From Brumimicrobium aurantiacum (lineage in GTDB: Bacteria > Bacteroidota > Bacteroidia > Flavobacteriales_D > Crocinitomicaceae): DNA of 64,000 nt. Both the position numbers and the translations under genes were made by a program. The stretch covers positions 165,061-229,060 of the forward strand of contig NZ_QURB01000002.1 of assembly GCF_003402975.1 (NCBI RefSeq), in the 5' to 3' direction. The notes beneath the pieces were generated by a model. It did not search any database, had not been told where the DNA came from, and was given only the letters and a program-made list of their open reading frames with translations. This document shows positions 52,872-62,524 of this stretch, piece after piece (the first letter of the stretch is position 1; each line of letters starts with the position of its first letter).

Positions 52872-55202
52872 TTATAAAATTTGCGGATTAGTTTTAGAGG
52901 CTATGAATGACATTGTTTCTTGTAAATGTAAATTTTCAATTAAGAAATATTTGCCTTTTGACTTTTTATCTAATTCTGTAAATAAGTTGAAATAGTCTTT
53001 TGTTAGAGAATTAATCGCTTTTTCATCTAATTCCTTTTTACGCTTTAGTATTGTTGCGGCATCTGCATATAAAAAGAAGTTCAGGTTTGGTTTTAAAAGT
53101 AATTTATATCCTGCTTTTGTTAACCATTTTGGTAAAAGTATATTACTTCTTAAACTGTCATTGATGAAATCAAAATAATAACGATCATATAATACAATCT
53201 CACCACGCATTACATGTTTTACATATACATAAAACTGACCGAAGAAATAATCTGTGTAGTAGTATGAAAACCTAATCAAAGAACTTAAGAAGCTGCTATT
53301 TTTTCCTTGACGAGGTAGAGTAGTTGCTGCAATTTTTTCTGCTTTTTCTTTCCCGTGCGTATAAGCGCTTAAAATTGGTAGAAGTGAAGGTCTATGACGA
53401 ATAACCACTACTTTCTTACGTAATTTCTTTTCAAGTTCTTTCTTTGTATTTTCTATGATTGTTGATTTTCCTGCTCCATCAACTCCACTAAATGTTATGA
53501 TTAGTCCTTTTTGAAAAACAAATTGACCTAAGGTATCAGTAAAGTAATTTACTTTATTGATCAATCTTGAAATTCCTTTGTTTTGAGGTAAGTTTTTGAT
53601 TTTCTGTTTCAATTCTTGTGTTTCCGTTACGATTTCTTGGTTTGAATCAAAATCTGACTGATATTTTTCTGGAATAGAACTGTTGTTTAATCCATAAAAA
53701 CAATTTAAATAATTCAGGTGGTCTTTTAAGAATAGCTTTTTCACTCCATAAACATTTGTTTGAGCTGCAGTAATTGCTTGTTGTACACTCATAAATTCTA
53801 ACGCTTTTACTTTTAGTTTCCATATAAGATCCAAGGCTAAAATTTGATCGTTCTGCAACACAATTAGTAAACGTGTCATATTGGATTGAGCTTTTTGATT
53901 TACTTTTTTAACAAGTGCATGACCTTCTATATATTGAATCAACCTTTGAGATGTTGCTTTGTAAACCAATAAATCGATATCTGAATTTTCACTTAAAGTT
54001 TTCGGTTGGATATCAGGAAATTTTACTGCAGCATATTCTTCATTTTGTAAAAAATCGAAAACATCTCCAATGACTAAACCTCTTGAGTTCGTTTCATTTT
54101 GTATTAAATCACTTAAGGCTTCATTCCACGTGTTTAATAACCAGTAAATTTGTTGGTGCCATTTTTCCTGACGACTATATAAATCTATATGATAAGCAAT
54201 GTTTACGAGTAAGTATGCTTTCAAATGATCTTCAAATTTTTCATTACCATTTCCAAAAACCGACTTTAAATCTTGAAAAGCAGAAGCAAGAAGAGGTTTT
54301 AAATCACTCCAAGAACTTCGATCAACCATTATACCTTGTTGCATAACATAGTGAAAAGCATCAAAGCCAAAAGGCAAAGCTGAATGTGCTAATTCAAAAT
54401 CATAAATTTTAACTTGGTTTTTTGAGGCATAACAATTCCATGGTGTGAAATCTCGATGATTCCAGTTAAACCTCAGTTCAATCTGAGCAAGGTCATTAAC
54501 CAATAGTTCTAATTTATCAATAATGTTATTCATCTCTATTTTATTGGCCTCTAACTTATATTTATGAAGTTGATTGATACTTTCTTGAAAAATTTCAGAT
54601 TGTCCAAATGTTTTTATAGTTGTAGGATGTTGCTTATATAATTCATGCAGTCCTTGCGCATGCGTTTTTGAGAATGTATTGCTTCTCTTTCCATTCTTAC
54701 CAATGTCTGAAAATGAAATAATTCCGTCTGAAATTTTCTTGCATTTCGGAACTTCAACGGCTGAATTTGTTGTAATGTTCTTGAGGTTAAAAAGTTCGTT
54801 TTCTAAGGCTTGAATACTTAAAATAGTTAAACCAACTTTAATGAACTGATCTTGAGCAAATAGAACGAGTTTACGATTAGGACCGGTCGTTCCAGTAAAT
54901 AAAGCAAAATCTCCTTTTGTAAATTCCGACAAACAATGTGCCTCATCTCTATAAGCTTTTATTGAATGCTTACCAAAAATAAGATGTTGAAGCCTTGTCA
55001 AGAATATCAATTTAATCATTAAACTGAAGATTTTGGACTTGAATGAAGATACATTATAGAACCTTAAAAAATCAGGGCGTTTATTTTTTGCATTCCAAAT
55101 CCATCTTGGACTACCATCAGGGTTGTTGATAAAATACAAAACCATAGACTGCTTTGATGTTTTTCCAATGTGAAGACCAATTTTCGCTAAATCCTTATTC
55201 AT
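52872..55202 (-). CDS. Three-domain protein: APH-like kinase, nucleotidyltransferase-like, thymidylate-kinase-like
   Basis: A 776-residue protein. Part 1 (about 90-340) is an aminoglycoside/choline-kinase fold with Brenner-type motif HRDFTPWN (249-256) and the metal motif YDFELAHS. Part 2 (about 395-500) has a nucleotidyltransferase-like SDIDLLV (407-413). Part 3 (about 565-776) is a P-loop kinase like thymidylate kinase: GVDGAGKS (573-580) and LYDRYYFD. Such proteins occur in exopolysaccharide loci, where they may phosphorylate and activate a sugar or polyol. Their substrates are unknown. It is the first gene of transcription unit 2, with the shared leader element 93 bases upstream. Confidence 0.75.
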   Translation of the reverse strand: MNKDLAKIGLHIGKTSKQSMVLYFINNPDGSPRWIWNAKNKRPDFLRFYNVSSFKSKIFSLMIKLIFLTRLQHLIFGKHSIKAYRDEAHCLSEFTKGDFALFTGTTGPNRKLVLFAQDQFIKVGLTILSIQALENELFNLKNITTNSAVEVPKCKKISDGIISFSDIGKNGKRSNTFSKTHAQGLHELYKQHPTTIKTFGQSEIFQESINQLHKYKLEANKIEMNNIIDKLELLVNDLAQIELRFNWNHRDFTPWNCYASKNQVKIYDFELAHSALPFGFDAFHYVMQQGIMVDRSSWSDLKPLLASAFQDLKSVFGNGNEKFEDHLKAYLLVNIAYHIDLYSRQEKWHQQIYWLLNTWNEALSDLIQNETNSRGLVIGDVFDFLQNEEYAAVKFPDIQPKTLSENSDIDLLVYKATSQRLIQYIEGHALVKKVNQKAQSNMTRLLIVLQNDQILALDLIWKLKVKALEFMSVQQAITAAQTNVYGVKKLFLKDHLNYLNCFYGLNNSSIPEKYQSDFDSNQEIVTETQELKQKIKNLPQNKGISRLINKVNYFTDTLGQFVFQKGLIITFSGVDGAGKSTIIENTKKELEKKLRKKVVVIRHRPSLLPILSAYTHGKEKAEKIAATTLPRQGKNSSFLSSLIRFSYYYTDYFFGQFYVYVKHVMRGEIVLYDRYYFDFINDSLRSNILLPKWLTKAGYKLLLKPNLNFFLYADAATILKRKKELDEKAINSLTKDYFNLFTELDKKSKGKYFLIENLHLQETMSFIASKTNPQIL

Positions 55203-55220
55203 GATTATTAATTTTATATT

Positions 55221-55230
55221 GCTATGCCAA
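55221..55230 (-). promoter_or_regulatory. GGCA(C/T)NGC box, unit 2
   Basis: On the minus strand TTGGCATAGC, 18 bases before the start codon at 55,202. It aligns with the boxes of units 1 and 3. Confidence 0.45.
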
Positions 55231-55295
55231 TAAATGTGCTAAAATTGTAAACCCTTGATAAATAAAGGATCAACGAATCTTGTTTATTGAAAATA

Positions 55296-55328
55296 TTCCA
55301 TATAATGGAAAAATATATGTTTTTGGAA
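55296..55328 (-). promoter_or_regulatory. Three-half-site regulatory element, unit 2
   Basis: Minus-strand order: TTCCAAAAAC, eight bases, TTCCA-N5-TGGAA (palindrome 55,296-55,310), with 93 bases to the start codon of the three-domain protein gene. Confidence 0.6.
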
Positions 55329-55450
55329 AAGGGGAAGGTCGAATTTGTTAGTATATATAAATGTTTGAAGTCTCCCCATTTTATCAAAAGTTAATAGGAT
55401 AGGAGGGAAACATGCTAAAAAAATGATGAGAATTAAATCAGTTTTTACTT

Positions 55451-56740
55451 TTAACGTGCTGCTAACCTACCTGTTTTAATGAGATGTATTTTTTGACTAG
55501 GTCTTAAAAATTCCCCTGGTTTAAAGGAAATATATAGAATGATTAATTGATAAAATAAAATACCATAATTAGATTCTCCAAAAATACCGAACTCGGTAAA
55601 TGAATTGATAATCAAAGGAATTAATAGACAGAATAGCATTAGTTTTTTTTCAGAATCTTCTTTAAGAATTCCCCTAGTCGTAAAAATCAGTTGAAAGAGC
55701 ACAATTGTAATACCGATAAATCCTAAATTCATCAATACTTGCATAAAAGTATTGTGTGTCATTTTTCCAGGATAGGTGTGAGCACTTTGGAAATATTCCT
55801 TATAATCAATGCGCATAAATCCAAATCCCAAAAGCGGTTCTCTAGGTAATCCTTCATTGATTAAAGCTTCCCAAAAGGGGAGTCGACCTGTTAAACTTAA
55901 TACTTCTTCCATACGTTCTGGATCACCATCCTTAAGTACAACTTTATAAATTGCAATTGGAGCAACTAATATCATTATAGCAATTGCCACTACTGCAAAC
56001 TTTTTTTGCTCTGATTGTAAGACATGAAATCCGATAATCAATAAAGCGCCAATCAAAGAAGAACGTGAACCTGTCGCATAAAGTCCATAAAATAAGATGA
56101 GTAATTTTAAGATTGTCCACCATTTATTATGGTTTCTGCGAATGTCGAACATTAAACCTGCAATACCAACACCAGCCAACATTCCAAGTTCATTCGGATT
56201 CATTAAATATCCACCTAAACGTGCTTCTTCACCACCGTGTGTTAACCTGAAAAACACATCAGGACTAACCCACATTCCGATGACAAATACCAAAATCAAA
56301 ATAAAAGAAGCATTTCCCAACAGGTTGTACAATCGAATTTTATGTTTTGGAAAATAGACATCAAGTAAATAAAGACTTTTAATGAAGAAGTAACAAAAAA
56401 CCAATGTTTGAGAAGTCATAAACCATTGTAATGCACTATATCCAACGTTTGTACTCCACATAAAAGAGGCAAACCCGAGTAAAAGATAAATTCCATAAAA
56501 AGCAGAAGAGAGGATATTGTGGGTTTTAAGATTATCTGCCGCCCCATATTTTAAAATACTTTTGTAGACATACCAAGAACCAGCGAGCATTCCCATTCTT
56601 CCAATTACCTTGATAATTCGTGTGATGATGATATTTTCACTCCACGTAAAAAAACACGCTGTCATCAAAAGAACGAGCAATAATAGTTGCCAATTCGTCT
56701 TTTTAATAAATGCACTATGGTCTTTATCTAGAAATTTCAA
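55451..56740 (-). CDS. Wzy/O-antigen-ligase family membrane protein
   Basis: The 429-residue protein has about 11 hydrophobic segments and the large periplasmic loop of the Wzy/WaaL family (about 270-330, with LTGRLPFWEALINEG, GFGFMRIDYKEYF and HNTFMQVLMNLGFIG). MNPNELGMLAGVG and ATGSRSSLIGALLI are also typical. It probably polymerises the exopolysaccharide repeat units. It closes transcription unit 1 and starts six bases after the preceding glycosyltransferase. Confidence 0.85.
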   Translation of the reverse strand: MKFLDKDHSAFIKKTNWQLLLLVLLMTACFFTWSENIIITRIIKVIGRMGMLAGSWYVYKSILKYGAADNLKTHNILSSAFYGIYLLLGFASFMWSTNVGYSALQWFMTSQTLVFCYFFIKSLYLLDVYFPKHKIRLYNLLGNASFILILVFVIGMWVSPDVFFRLTHGGEEARLGGYLMNPNELGMLAGVGIAGLMFDIRRNHNKWWTILKLLILFYGLYATGSRSSLIGALLIIGFHVLQSEQKKFAVVAIAIMILVAPIAIYKVVLKDGDPERMEEVLSLTGRLPFWEALINEGLPREPLLGFGFMRIDYKEYFQSAHTYPGKMTHNTFMQVLMNLGFIGITIVLFQLIFTTRGILKEDSEKKLMLFCLLIPLIINSFTEFGIFGESNYGILFYQLIILYISFKPGEFLRPSQKIHLIKTGRLAAR

Positions 56741-56746
56741 AATTGC

Positions 56747-57844
56747 TTATTTGTAGAGTTCATCATATTTTTCAACCAGAATTGACCATTTAAAATCCTC
56801 TTCCAACATTTGTTTAGCTCCATGCTTAAATTGTTGGGCTTTCTCATTTTCATATGCAATACAAATGTTCTTCATGGCCGTCACTAGTTCAGAAACATTA
56901 TCATTTTCAATTGCTATGCCAGCTTCAAATTTTTCAACATATTCAGCAAGGTTTGTCGCATGAGAAACGATCATTGGCACCCCTTGTGAAGCAGCCTCAA
57001 GAACAGAAGATGGGAGTCCTTCATTACGTGAAGGATGAGCAAAAACGTTCATTTTACTCACTAAATCATCTTTTTCTTGTCCAAATTTTTTACCCCATAA
57101 AATAACATTTTGAATCCGTTTTTCTTTGATGTAATTTTCTAAAAATGTTTTGCCATCACCTTCACCAATTATCCATAATTTGGAATTTGTATTGTATTTT
57201 TGGAATTTTTCAAAGGCTTTAATCAATAAATCTAAGCCTTTGGTGTAAACATCAAGTCTACCAACAAAACCAATTATGAATTCTTTTGATTTTTGTTCAT
57301 TCGTTGTAGTTGAATTGGAGATAAACCCATACGGAAGTAAGAATGATGAAGCTTTTTTTGAGATGCTTCTAAGTCCGGTAACTTCACTTTTGCCAATTGA
57401 ATGAATTTTATAGGCTTTATCAATCAATGGTTTTTCAAACAAAAATTTGTATACTTTCTTCTGAAAACCACTGCGTTTCATCGCTTCTATATTATATGCC
57501 CCATGTGGAGTTAGCACATATTTAATTTTGTTTTTAGCTAGAAAACGACCAATCGTGCTGAATACTGGAACCCAACCTCCATGTAAATGAAAAACAGCAT
57601 TTTTATTTTCTTGAATAGCATGCTTTAAAGCAGGTGGAATTGAAAATGGAAAACGTTCATTTTGAAAAAGAACAGTTTTAAAATTTCGCTCAGGATAATC
57701 ATGTTTTGTATTTGAGGAAATCCCCCAAACCTGAATGTTTTTTCCCGCTTTGACCTGCTCTGTAGCCATGTTATAAACCACTTTATTCACGCCATTTAAA
57801 CGATTTGGATTCACTTTTCCTAAAACGATATGAATGATTTCCAT
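56747..57844 (-). CDS. Glycosyltransferase family 4
   Basis: The 365-residue GT-B enzyme has an intact start (MEIIHIVLGKVNPNRLNGVN) and the donor motif HPSRNEGLPSSVLEAASQGV with the E-x7-E pair. Its start lies inside the 3' end of the flippase gene (25-base overlap), so it is translated from within unit 1. Confidence 0.9.
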   Translation of the reverse strand: MEIIHIVLGKVNPNRLNGVNKVVYNMATEQVKAGKNIQVWGISSNTKHDYPERNFKTVLFQNERFPFSIPPALKHAIQENKNAVFHLHGGWVPVFSTIGRFLAKNKIKYVLTPHGAYNIEAMKRSGFQKKVYKFLFEKPLIDKAYKIHSIGKSEVTGLRSISKKASSFLLPYGFISNSTTTNEQKSKEFIIGFVGRLDVYTKGLDLLIKAFEKFQKYNTNSKLWIIGEGDGKTFLENYIKEKRIQNVILWGKKFGQEKDDLVSKMNVFAHPSRNEGLPSSVLEAASQGVPMIVSHATNLAEYVEKFEAGIAIENDNVSELVTAMKNICIAYENEKAQQFKHGAKQMLEEDFKWSILVEKYDELYK

Positions 57845-59049
57845 AAGTGTATTTTTTTCTTTTGTAATATGATTGTCCAGTAGGTGATCAAAAGTATTTG
57901 AGAGATCGAAAGTCCTAGAATTGCACCCATCAATCCATAAGATGATAATAGTGTATGTGCAAATATTAAGGAAAAACTCAAACTGATTAAATAACCATAG
58001 AAAAAGTGATTATTGAGTAACATCGCTCGAATGAATAAACGAATAGGTTGACTTAAAAAGATGATGAAATATAAAATAGTCATACCTTTCAACGTAAATG
58101 CATAGCTAGCGTATTCAGACCCTCCAGCAAGTACAATTAAGGGTTCTGCAAAAAGAAATACCACAACCAAGACAGGTATAAAAAGTAAGCCAGCTTTTCT
58201 ACTTATTCCAACAACATAGTTTAAACCTTCTTCGGGATGGTCATTAAGCTTTTTAGCTGTGAGAGGTAAAATATAATTTTCAAAAGTTTGTAAAAGAATA
58301 TTTAAAACTCCCATTAAAGACTGAGCTAATCTTAATGCGCCAAGTGCTGCTGTTCCAAGATATATGCCTGAAGCCACAACAAATAAATTACTTGCCCACC
58401 ATTGAGAAATTACAGTAAAGAAATACCATTTTCCTTCACGCCAATGTTTTAATAATCCTTGAAATACAAAGCTTTGTGTAAGCATCGATGGACGTATAAT
58501 ATTAATCAATAGGATGAAAGAACTTAGGTAGGAAAAAGAGAGTACAGCAAATAAGCTATCAAGATTTTGAACTGATAATGAACTAAATAAATATATCGCG
58601 ATTAGTGATAATAAGGCCGAAACACCATCGAATAGGAGAGTAGCCATTGGTTTATTGAGTACTAATAATAATCGTCTTCCGAAGTCATGAATTAGAAAAC
58701 CAGTTCCGTAAGCGATAAGGAAAATAGGGAATAATGAAGGGAAAATTAAATGAATGCAAAATGACAATAAAGCCACGCAAGTAATAGCTAAAATTTGAAA
58801 CCAAAATACAAAAGTGGTGTATTGTTGATGATTATTTTCTTTCGCAAATAGGACTTGAAAAGGTTGGATGATAAAAGCACCAATACCACTTACTAATAGA
58901 TGTATTCCTAGAATAAACATAGCAAACTGACCAAAATTTTCCATGCTAAGTATCTGTGCCAATAAAATTGTCAAAATAAAGCTAGTTCCACTAAAAATAG
59001 CTTGATCAAGTAAAATGACAACTTTTGAGTTTTTAAGAAGCTTCATCAT
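57820..59049 (-). CDS. Oligosaccharide flippase (Wzx-like)
   Basis: A 409-residue membrane protein with about 12 hydrophobic segments, for example LDQAIFSGTSFILTILLAQI and ILGIHLLVSGIGAFII. It is the predicted flippase for lipid-linked repeat units. An earlier in-frame ATG at 59,091 lies 42 bases inside wzc. The ATG at 59,049 overlaps the wzc stop by one base (TGATG) and gives the usual start (MMKLLKNSKVVILLDQ), so I prefer it. Confidence 0.88.
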   Translation of the reverse strand: MMKLLKNSKVVILLDQAIFSGTSFILTILLAQILSMENFGQFAMFILGIHLLVSGIGAFIIQPFQVLFAKENNHQQYTTFVFWFQILAITCVALLSFCIHLIFPSLFPIFLIAYGTGFLIHDFGRRLLLVLNKPMATLLFDGVSALLSLIAIYLFSSLSVQNLDSLFAVLSFSYLSSFILLINIIRPSMLTQSFVFQGLLKHWREGKWYFFTVISQWWASNLFVVASGIYLGTAALGALRLAQSLMGVLNILLQTFENYILPLTAKKLNDHPEEGLNYVVGISRKAGLLFIPVLVVVFLFAEPLIVLAGGSEYASYAFTLKGMTILYFIIFLSQPIRLFIRAMLLNNHFFYGYLISLSFSLIFAHTLLSSYGLMGAILGLSISQILLITYWTIILQKKKIHLWKSFISF

Positions 59050-61238
59050 CACTTTTTCAATTTGAATTTTTTGAGTCTTCTGCTGATGCATTTTATAGCT
59101 TCTTGAATAAAGTTTGGATTGTAGCCAACACGATTCAATGCAAAAAACATGTTGGGAAGTTGATATTCTTGTTGTAAGATGTTTACTTCATTAATATGTT
59201 TTGCAGGTGTTAAACGTGTGTCTAAACAAATAATATTTAAGTCAGAAGCCGCCATTCCCGCTAAGGTATGTGAATCACCAAATACACTATTAATTAAAAA
59301 TGTGAAATCGTATTGTTGTGCCTTTTCATTTAATAATTCTTGCCATTTCCTAGTGGTTAAGGATTTTATTTGATGTCTTGAGACTTTTATGATATCCGTT
59401 GAATCATTGAATGGTCGAACAATAATCTCGTGATTTTTATGAATAGATGAAGTTTCGTCAAATTCAATTAAAAGTGTCTTTCGGTTTTGAATTGACATTA
59501 CATTATTCATTTCATTGGCGATAAATCGTATACCGTGATTTTGATTAAAACCTGTTAAACAAAGTATGCTCTTTTCTTTAATAAGTCCTTTTACTTCCCA
59601 TTCACTTAGCGTTTTTATGAAGAATTGTTCCTTTTCTGTGTATGATTTTAGCTTAGGAATTGTCGTTAAAATTGGAATCATACTTTGTGATTCAAGGGTG
59701 GATACATTGTTTACTCTTCCTTTTAAAGCATGAACAATGAAAATAAGAATAATCGCTCCCATCATTCCTAATAGTGCAGAAACGACTTTAATAATTATTC
59801 GATTCGGTGAAACAGGTTGCTTACTTATAGAAGCAGGAGTGATAATACGGTGAAAGGCTATTTTAGCAGCTTTGGCAATTTCAGCTTCAATTTTTTTCTG
59901 ATTAAGGAAATTGTAAGATTGTTGGAAAATCTCAAATTCACGATTTAATATCGTCATCATTCTTTCTTTCTCCGGAACATCAATAAATACTTTTTCCGCT
60001 TGTTCAATGTCAGCTTCTAATTTCTCATATTTAGTTTGTAAATTTTTACGTGTATTTGAAATACTTTCAATTAAATATGACGTTAAATCATTCAATTTTG
60101 CGTCGATCACCTTCACTTTTTCATCGTTTTCGGTATATTCTAGTAAAAGGTCTTTTCTTTCTGCCTGAAGTTGCTTAATATTTTTAATGATTTCTGTGGA
60201 AAGTAAATCTGTAAAGGCTTCAAAATTTGGAGCAAGGTCTAAAAAGTTGTCTTTTCCTGATTGCACATAATTTTCTAAATTACGGATAGCTTCTAAACTC
60301 ATCTCTAGATTGGTAAGCTGAATTTTTAACTGTGATATTTTTCTTAATTCTGTTTCTGTTTCCTGCCTAATATTCGTGATGCTTTTTTGATCGCGATATT
60401 TCAAAATCATTTGCTCTGATTTATTCAGCTTTTTACTGATTTCAGCTATGCGCTCATTCAGAAATTCAACCGTAATATTTGCAGCACCGTATTTGTTTTC
60501 GATGTAATCATCAATATAGGCTTCCGCCAATGCATTTGGAAATAATGCCGCTTTTCCTGGGTGACTAGATTTATAACTAATACGAATAACCGGGACATCT
60601 TTATCCACAGCGATAATGTCAATTTGACTGTTGATTAGACTGATTTGTTTAGTTTCACTTAAAACAGAAAAAAGATAATTATCTGTGATTTTAAGGTCTT
60701 CTTTTTTGGCTATAAAAGCGTCGTTCAATTCAAATACGGTAAGGGCATTTTCGATTAAAATAGTATCTCCTAAACTCCCTTTAAAGATTTTTCCATCTTG
60801 ACTTTTCACCGCAAATGATTTATCCTTAAAAACTTGAAGAGAAAAAGTTTTATCCTTTAAATTTTCTGGCCAATTGATTGGTGAAATTAATATTGGTTTA
60901 TCATCAAATAATTCTGTTTTTCGTAGGTTCCCTTCACGGTACATTTGAACATCAAATGGAACTTTCTCAAGGGCTTTTGAAATCAGTGTATGTGATTTGA
61001 GCAATTCAATCTCAGCATTTATTTTTTGAGTTGTCGCAAATACATCTAAATCACTAAATAAATTACTATTGGGAACACCTTCATTCATATCTGCTAGCCT
61101 TAATTTAGCAGTGCTTTCATACATTGGAGTCACATAATTAAGGTATTTACTAGCAACTAAGAAGGCGATAATCATTGCTCCAATGATGATAGGCCAACCA
61201 CGTAAATAAGGTCTAAGAAAATTCAAAGTATCAGACAT
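59049..61238 (-). CDS. Wzc-like polysaccharide co-polymerase with inactive BY-kinase domain
   Basis: A 729-residue inner-membrane protein that sets chain length and couples synthesis to export. TM1 lies at about 13-30, the Wzz periplasmic part at about 30-470 with coiled-coil helices, and TM2 at about 485-505 (VSALLGMMGAIILIFIV). The cytoplasmic part (521-729) has the BY-kinase fold, but the Walker A reads TGFNQNHGIRF (562-572) without GK(S/T), the Walker A' is IEFDETSS (591-598) and the C-terminus (RRLKKFKLKK) has no tyrosine cluster. It is probably a pseudokinase. It lies ten bases after wza. Confidence 0.85.
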   Translation of the reverse strand: MSDTLNFLRPYLRGWPIIIGAMIIAFLVASKYLNYVTPMYESTAKLRLADMNEGVPNSNLFSDLDVFATTQKINAEIELLKSHTLISKALEKVPFDVQMYREGNLRKTELFDDKPILISPINWPENLKDKTFSLQVFKDKSFAVKSQDGKIFKGSLGDTILIENALTVFELNDAFIAKKEDLKITDNYLFSVLSETKQISLINSQIDIIAVDKDVPVIRISYKSSHPGKAALFPNALAEAYIDDYIENKYGAANITVEFLNERIAEISKKLNKSEQMILKYRDQKSITNIRQETETELRKISQLKIQLTNLEMSLEAIRNLENYVQSGKDNFLDLAPNFEAFTDLLSTEIIKNIKQLQAERKDLLLEYTENDEKVKVIDAKLNDLTSYLIESISNTRKNLQTKYEKLEADIEQAEKVFIDVPEKERMMTILNREFEIFQQSYNFLNQKKIEAEIAKAAKIAFHRIITPASISKQPVSPNRIIIKVVSALLGMMGAIILIFIVHALKGRVNNVSTLESQSMIPILTTIPKLKSYTEKEQFFIKTLSEWEVKGLIKEKSILCLTGFNQNHGIRFIANEMNNVMSIQNRKTLLIEFDETSSIHKNHEIIVRPFNDSTDIIKVSRHQIKSLTTRKWQELLNEKAQQYDFTFLINSVFGDSHTLAGMAASDLNIICLDTRLTPAKHINEVNILQQEYQLPNMFFALNRVGYNPNFIQEAIKCISRRLKKFKLKK

Positions 61239-61248
61239 AGAATTAGAA

Positions 61249-61992
61249 TTAAAATGCTCCCATAAAAATGGCCGCTGCTGTAAGTGTTGTTGTAAATGGA
61301 ATTATGGTAGAAATTCTTCTGTCAAATTCCTTATATTTTTTCGAAGGAACAATTACTACATCTCCTGGATATAAGTTGATATTTTTCATCAGGTGATTCT
61401 CTTTTTCTTCTAGGTTAATATTGGCTACATAAACATCTTCATTTACTTGACGTAAAACTTTAATGTATTTTAAGTTGGCGTAAGCATCGAAGCCTTTACA
61501 TCTTGCTACCATATCTAATAAAGTATTACGTTCTTTATCTATATTGATGACTTGAGGATTGATGACTTCTCCCAAAACTGTTATTTCTCTGTTCAAAACT
61601 TTAATGTCAATCACTGGGTTTTTAATCCATTCTTCGTAACGTTCTTTTAGAGTATCTTTTAATGAAATAATTGTCATTTTTTCAACATTGAAAGTACCTA
61701 TTTTAGGGATTTCAATATTTCCATTTGCATCAACCATGAGCCACTTTCCATATACTTCATTTGAGTTGTAAATACCATATGTTGAACCTACACTCAATTC
61801 ATCCTGTCCCCAAAGACTGATTGTGATTTTATCATCCTTACGAATGTGATATTCATAATCATTGTTATTGTAAAATACACTGTCCAAATCTTCAATTGAA
61901 TTACTCGCTTTTTTATCGATAAAAAGATTAGATGTTCTACAAGATGTCAACATCAATAAACTGGTCATTACGAAAAGGAATAGCTTCTTCAT
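61249..61992 (-). CDS. Wza-like polysaccharide export lipoprotein
   Basis: The 247-residue outer-membrane lipoprotein has the lipobox LTSC, a Poly_export domain with RKDDKITISLWGQDELSVGS and VDANGNIEIPKIGTFN, an SLBB-type domain (EITVLGEVINPQVINID), and a hydrophobic C-terminal segment (about 230-247). It should form the exit pore with Wzc. It starts six bases after the response regulator gene. Confidence 0.92.
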   Translation of the reverse strand: MKKLFLFVMTSLLMLTSCRTSNLFIDKKASNSIEDLDSVFYNNNDYEYHIRKDDKITISLWGQDELSVGSTYGIYNSNEVYGKWLMVDANGNIEIPKIGTFNVEKMTIISLKDTLKERYEEWIKNPVIDIKVLNREITVLGEVINPQVINIDKERNTLLDMVARCKGFDAYANLKYIKVLRQVNEDVYVANINLEEKENHLMKNINLYPGDVVIVPSKKYKEFDRRISTIIPFTTTLTAAAIFMGAF

Positions 61993-61998
61993 GATTTC

Positions 61999-62427
61999 CT
62001 ATTTTTTAAAAAGTGACTTTATACCGAATGATTTTCTCTTCTTTAATACTTGTTTAACTTCAGTAATTTTTTGCATCACTTCAAGAACTTTATGTTCCAA
62101 ATTTTCATCTTTTTGAAGGTAGTCAAATGCTCCGTATTTAAGGGCATCAATGGCTGTTTGCATTTCTTCTTGTGCCGAAACCATAACCACAAAAATATTA
62201 GGATTATGTCTTTTGATTTTCTTCAATGTTTCAAATCCTGTGTAAATATCCATTTGGTGATCGAGAAATACAATTTTTGGATTTTGGTGAATTTCTAATA
62301 AACACTCCATGCCATTTTCAAAGGTGATTACTTCTTCATCTCCATTTGAATTTAATATTTGTTGCATTGCTCCTAAGTGGAATAGATCATCATCTACTAC
62401 GAAAATTTTATTGTTCAATGTATTCAT
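61999..62427 (-). CDS. Single-domain response regulator of the exopolysaccharide locus
   Basis: The 142-residue protein is a complete receiver domain: acidic pocket D12-D13, phospho-acceptor D56 in IVFLDHQMD, S84 and K106 in YLQKD. There is no DNA-binding output domain, only a short basic tail (KKRKSFGIKSLFKK). It opens transcription unit 1, ahead of wza and wzc. It may act by binding the Wzc-type protein, a kinase or a phosphorelay. The upstream histidine kinase with Hpt could be its partner. Confidence 0.85.
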   Translation of the reverse strand: MNTLNNKIFVVDDDLFHLGAMQQILNSNGDEEVITFENGMECLLEIHQNPKIVFLDHQMDIYTGFETLKKIKRHNPNIFVVMVSAQEEMQTAIDALKYGAFDYLQKDENLEHKVLEVMQKITEVKQVLKKRKSFGIKSLFKK

Positions 62428-62461
62428 AATTATAATTTTTAGTAATTACGAACAAACCAAA

Positions 62462-62470
62462 GCTGTGCCG
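62462..62470 (-). promoter_or_regulatory. GGCA(C/T)NGC box, unit 1
   Basis: On the minus strand CGGCACAGC, followed by TTTGG. The same GGCACNGCTTTGG string occurs in unit 3. It lies 34 bases before the response regulator start. Confidence 0.5.
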
Positions 62471-62524
62471 TAAGCTAAACCTCTTGTTTTACAGGGTTTT
62501 GAGTTTTTGGCCTCAAAAGAATAA

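Noticed and set aside
49703-62470. Canonical sigma-54 promoters in the exopolysaccharide locus
   Set aside because: The -12 GC at GG-N10 is missing in all three leaders, so only the -24-like box is reported.
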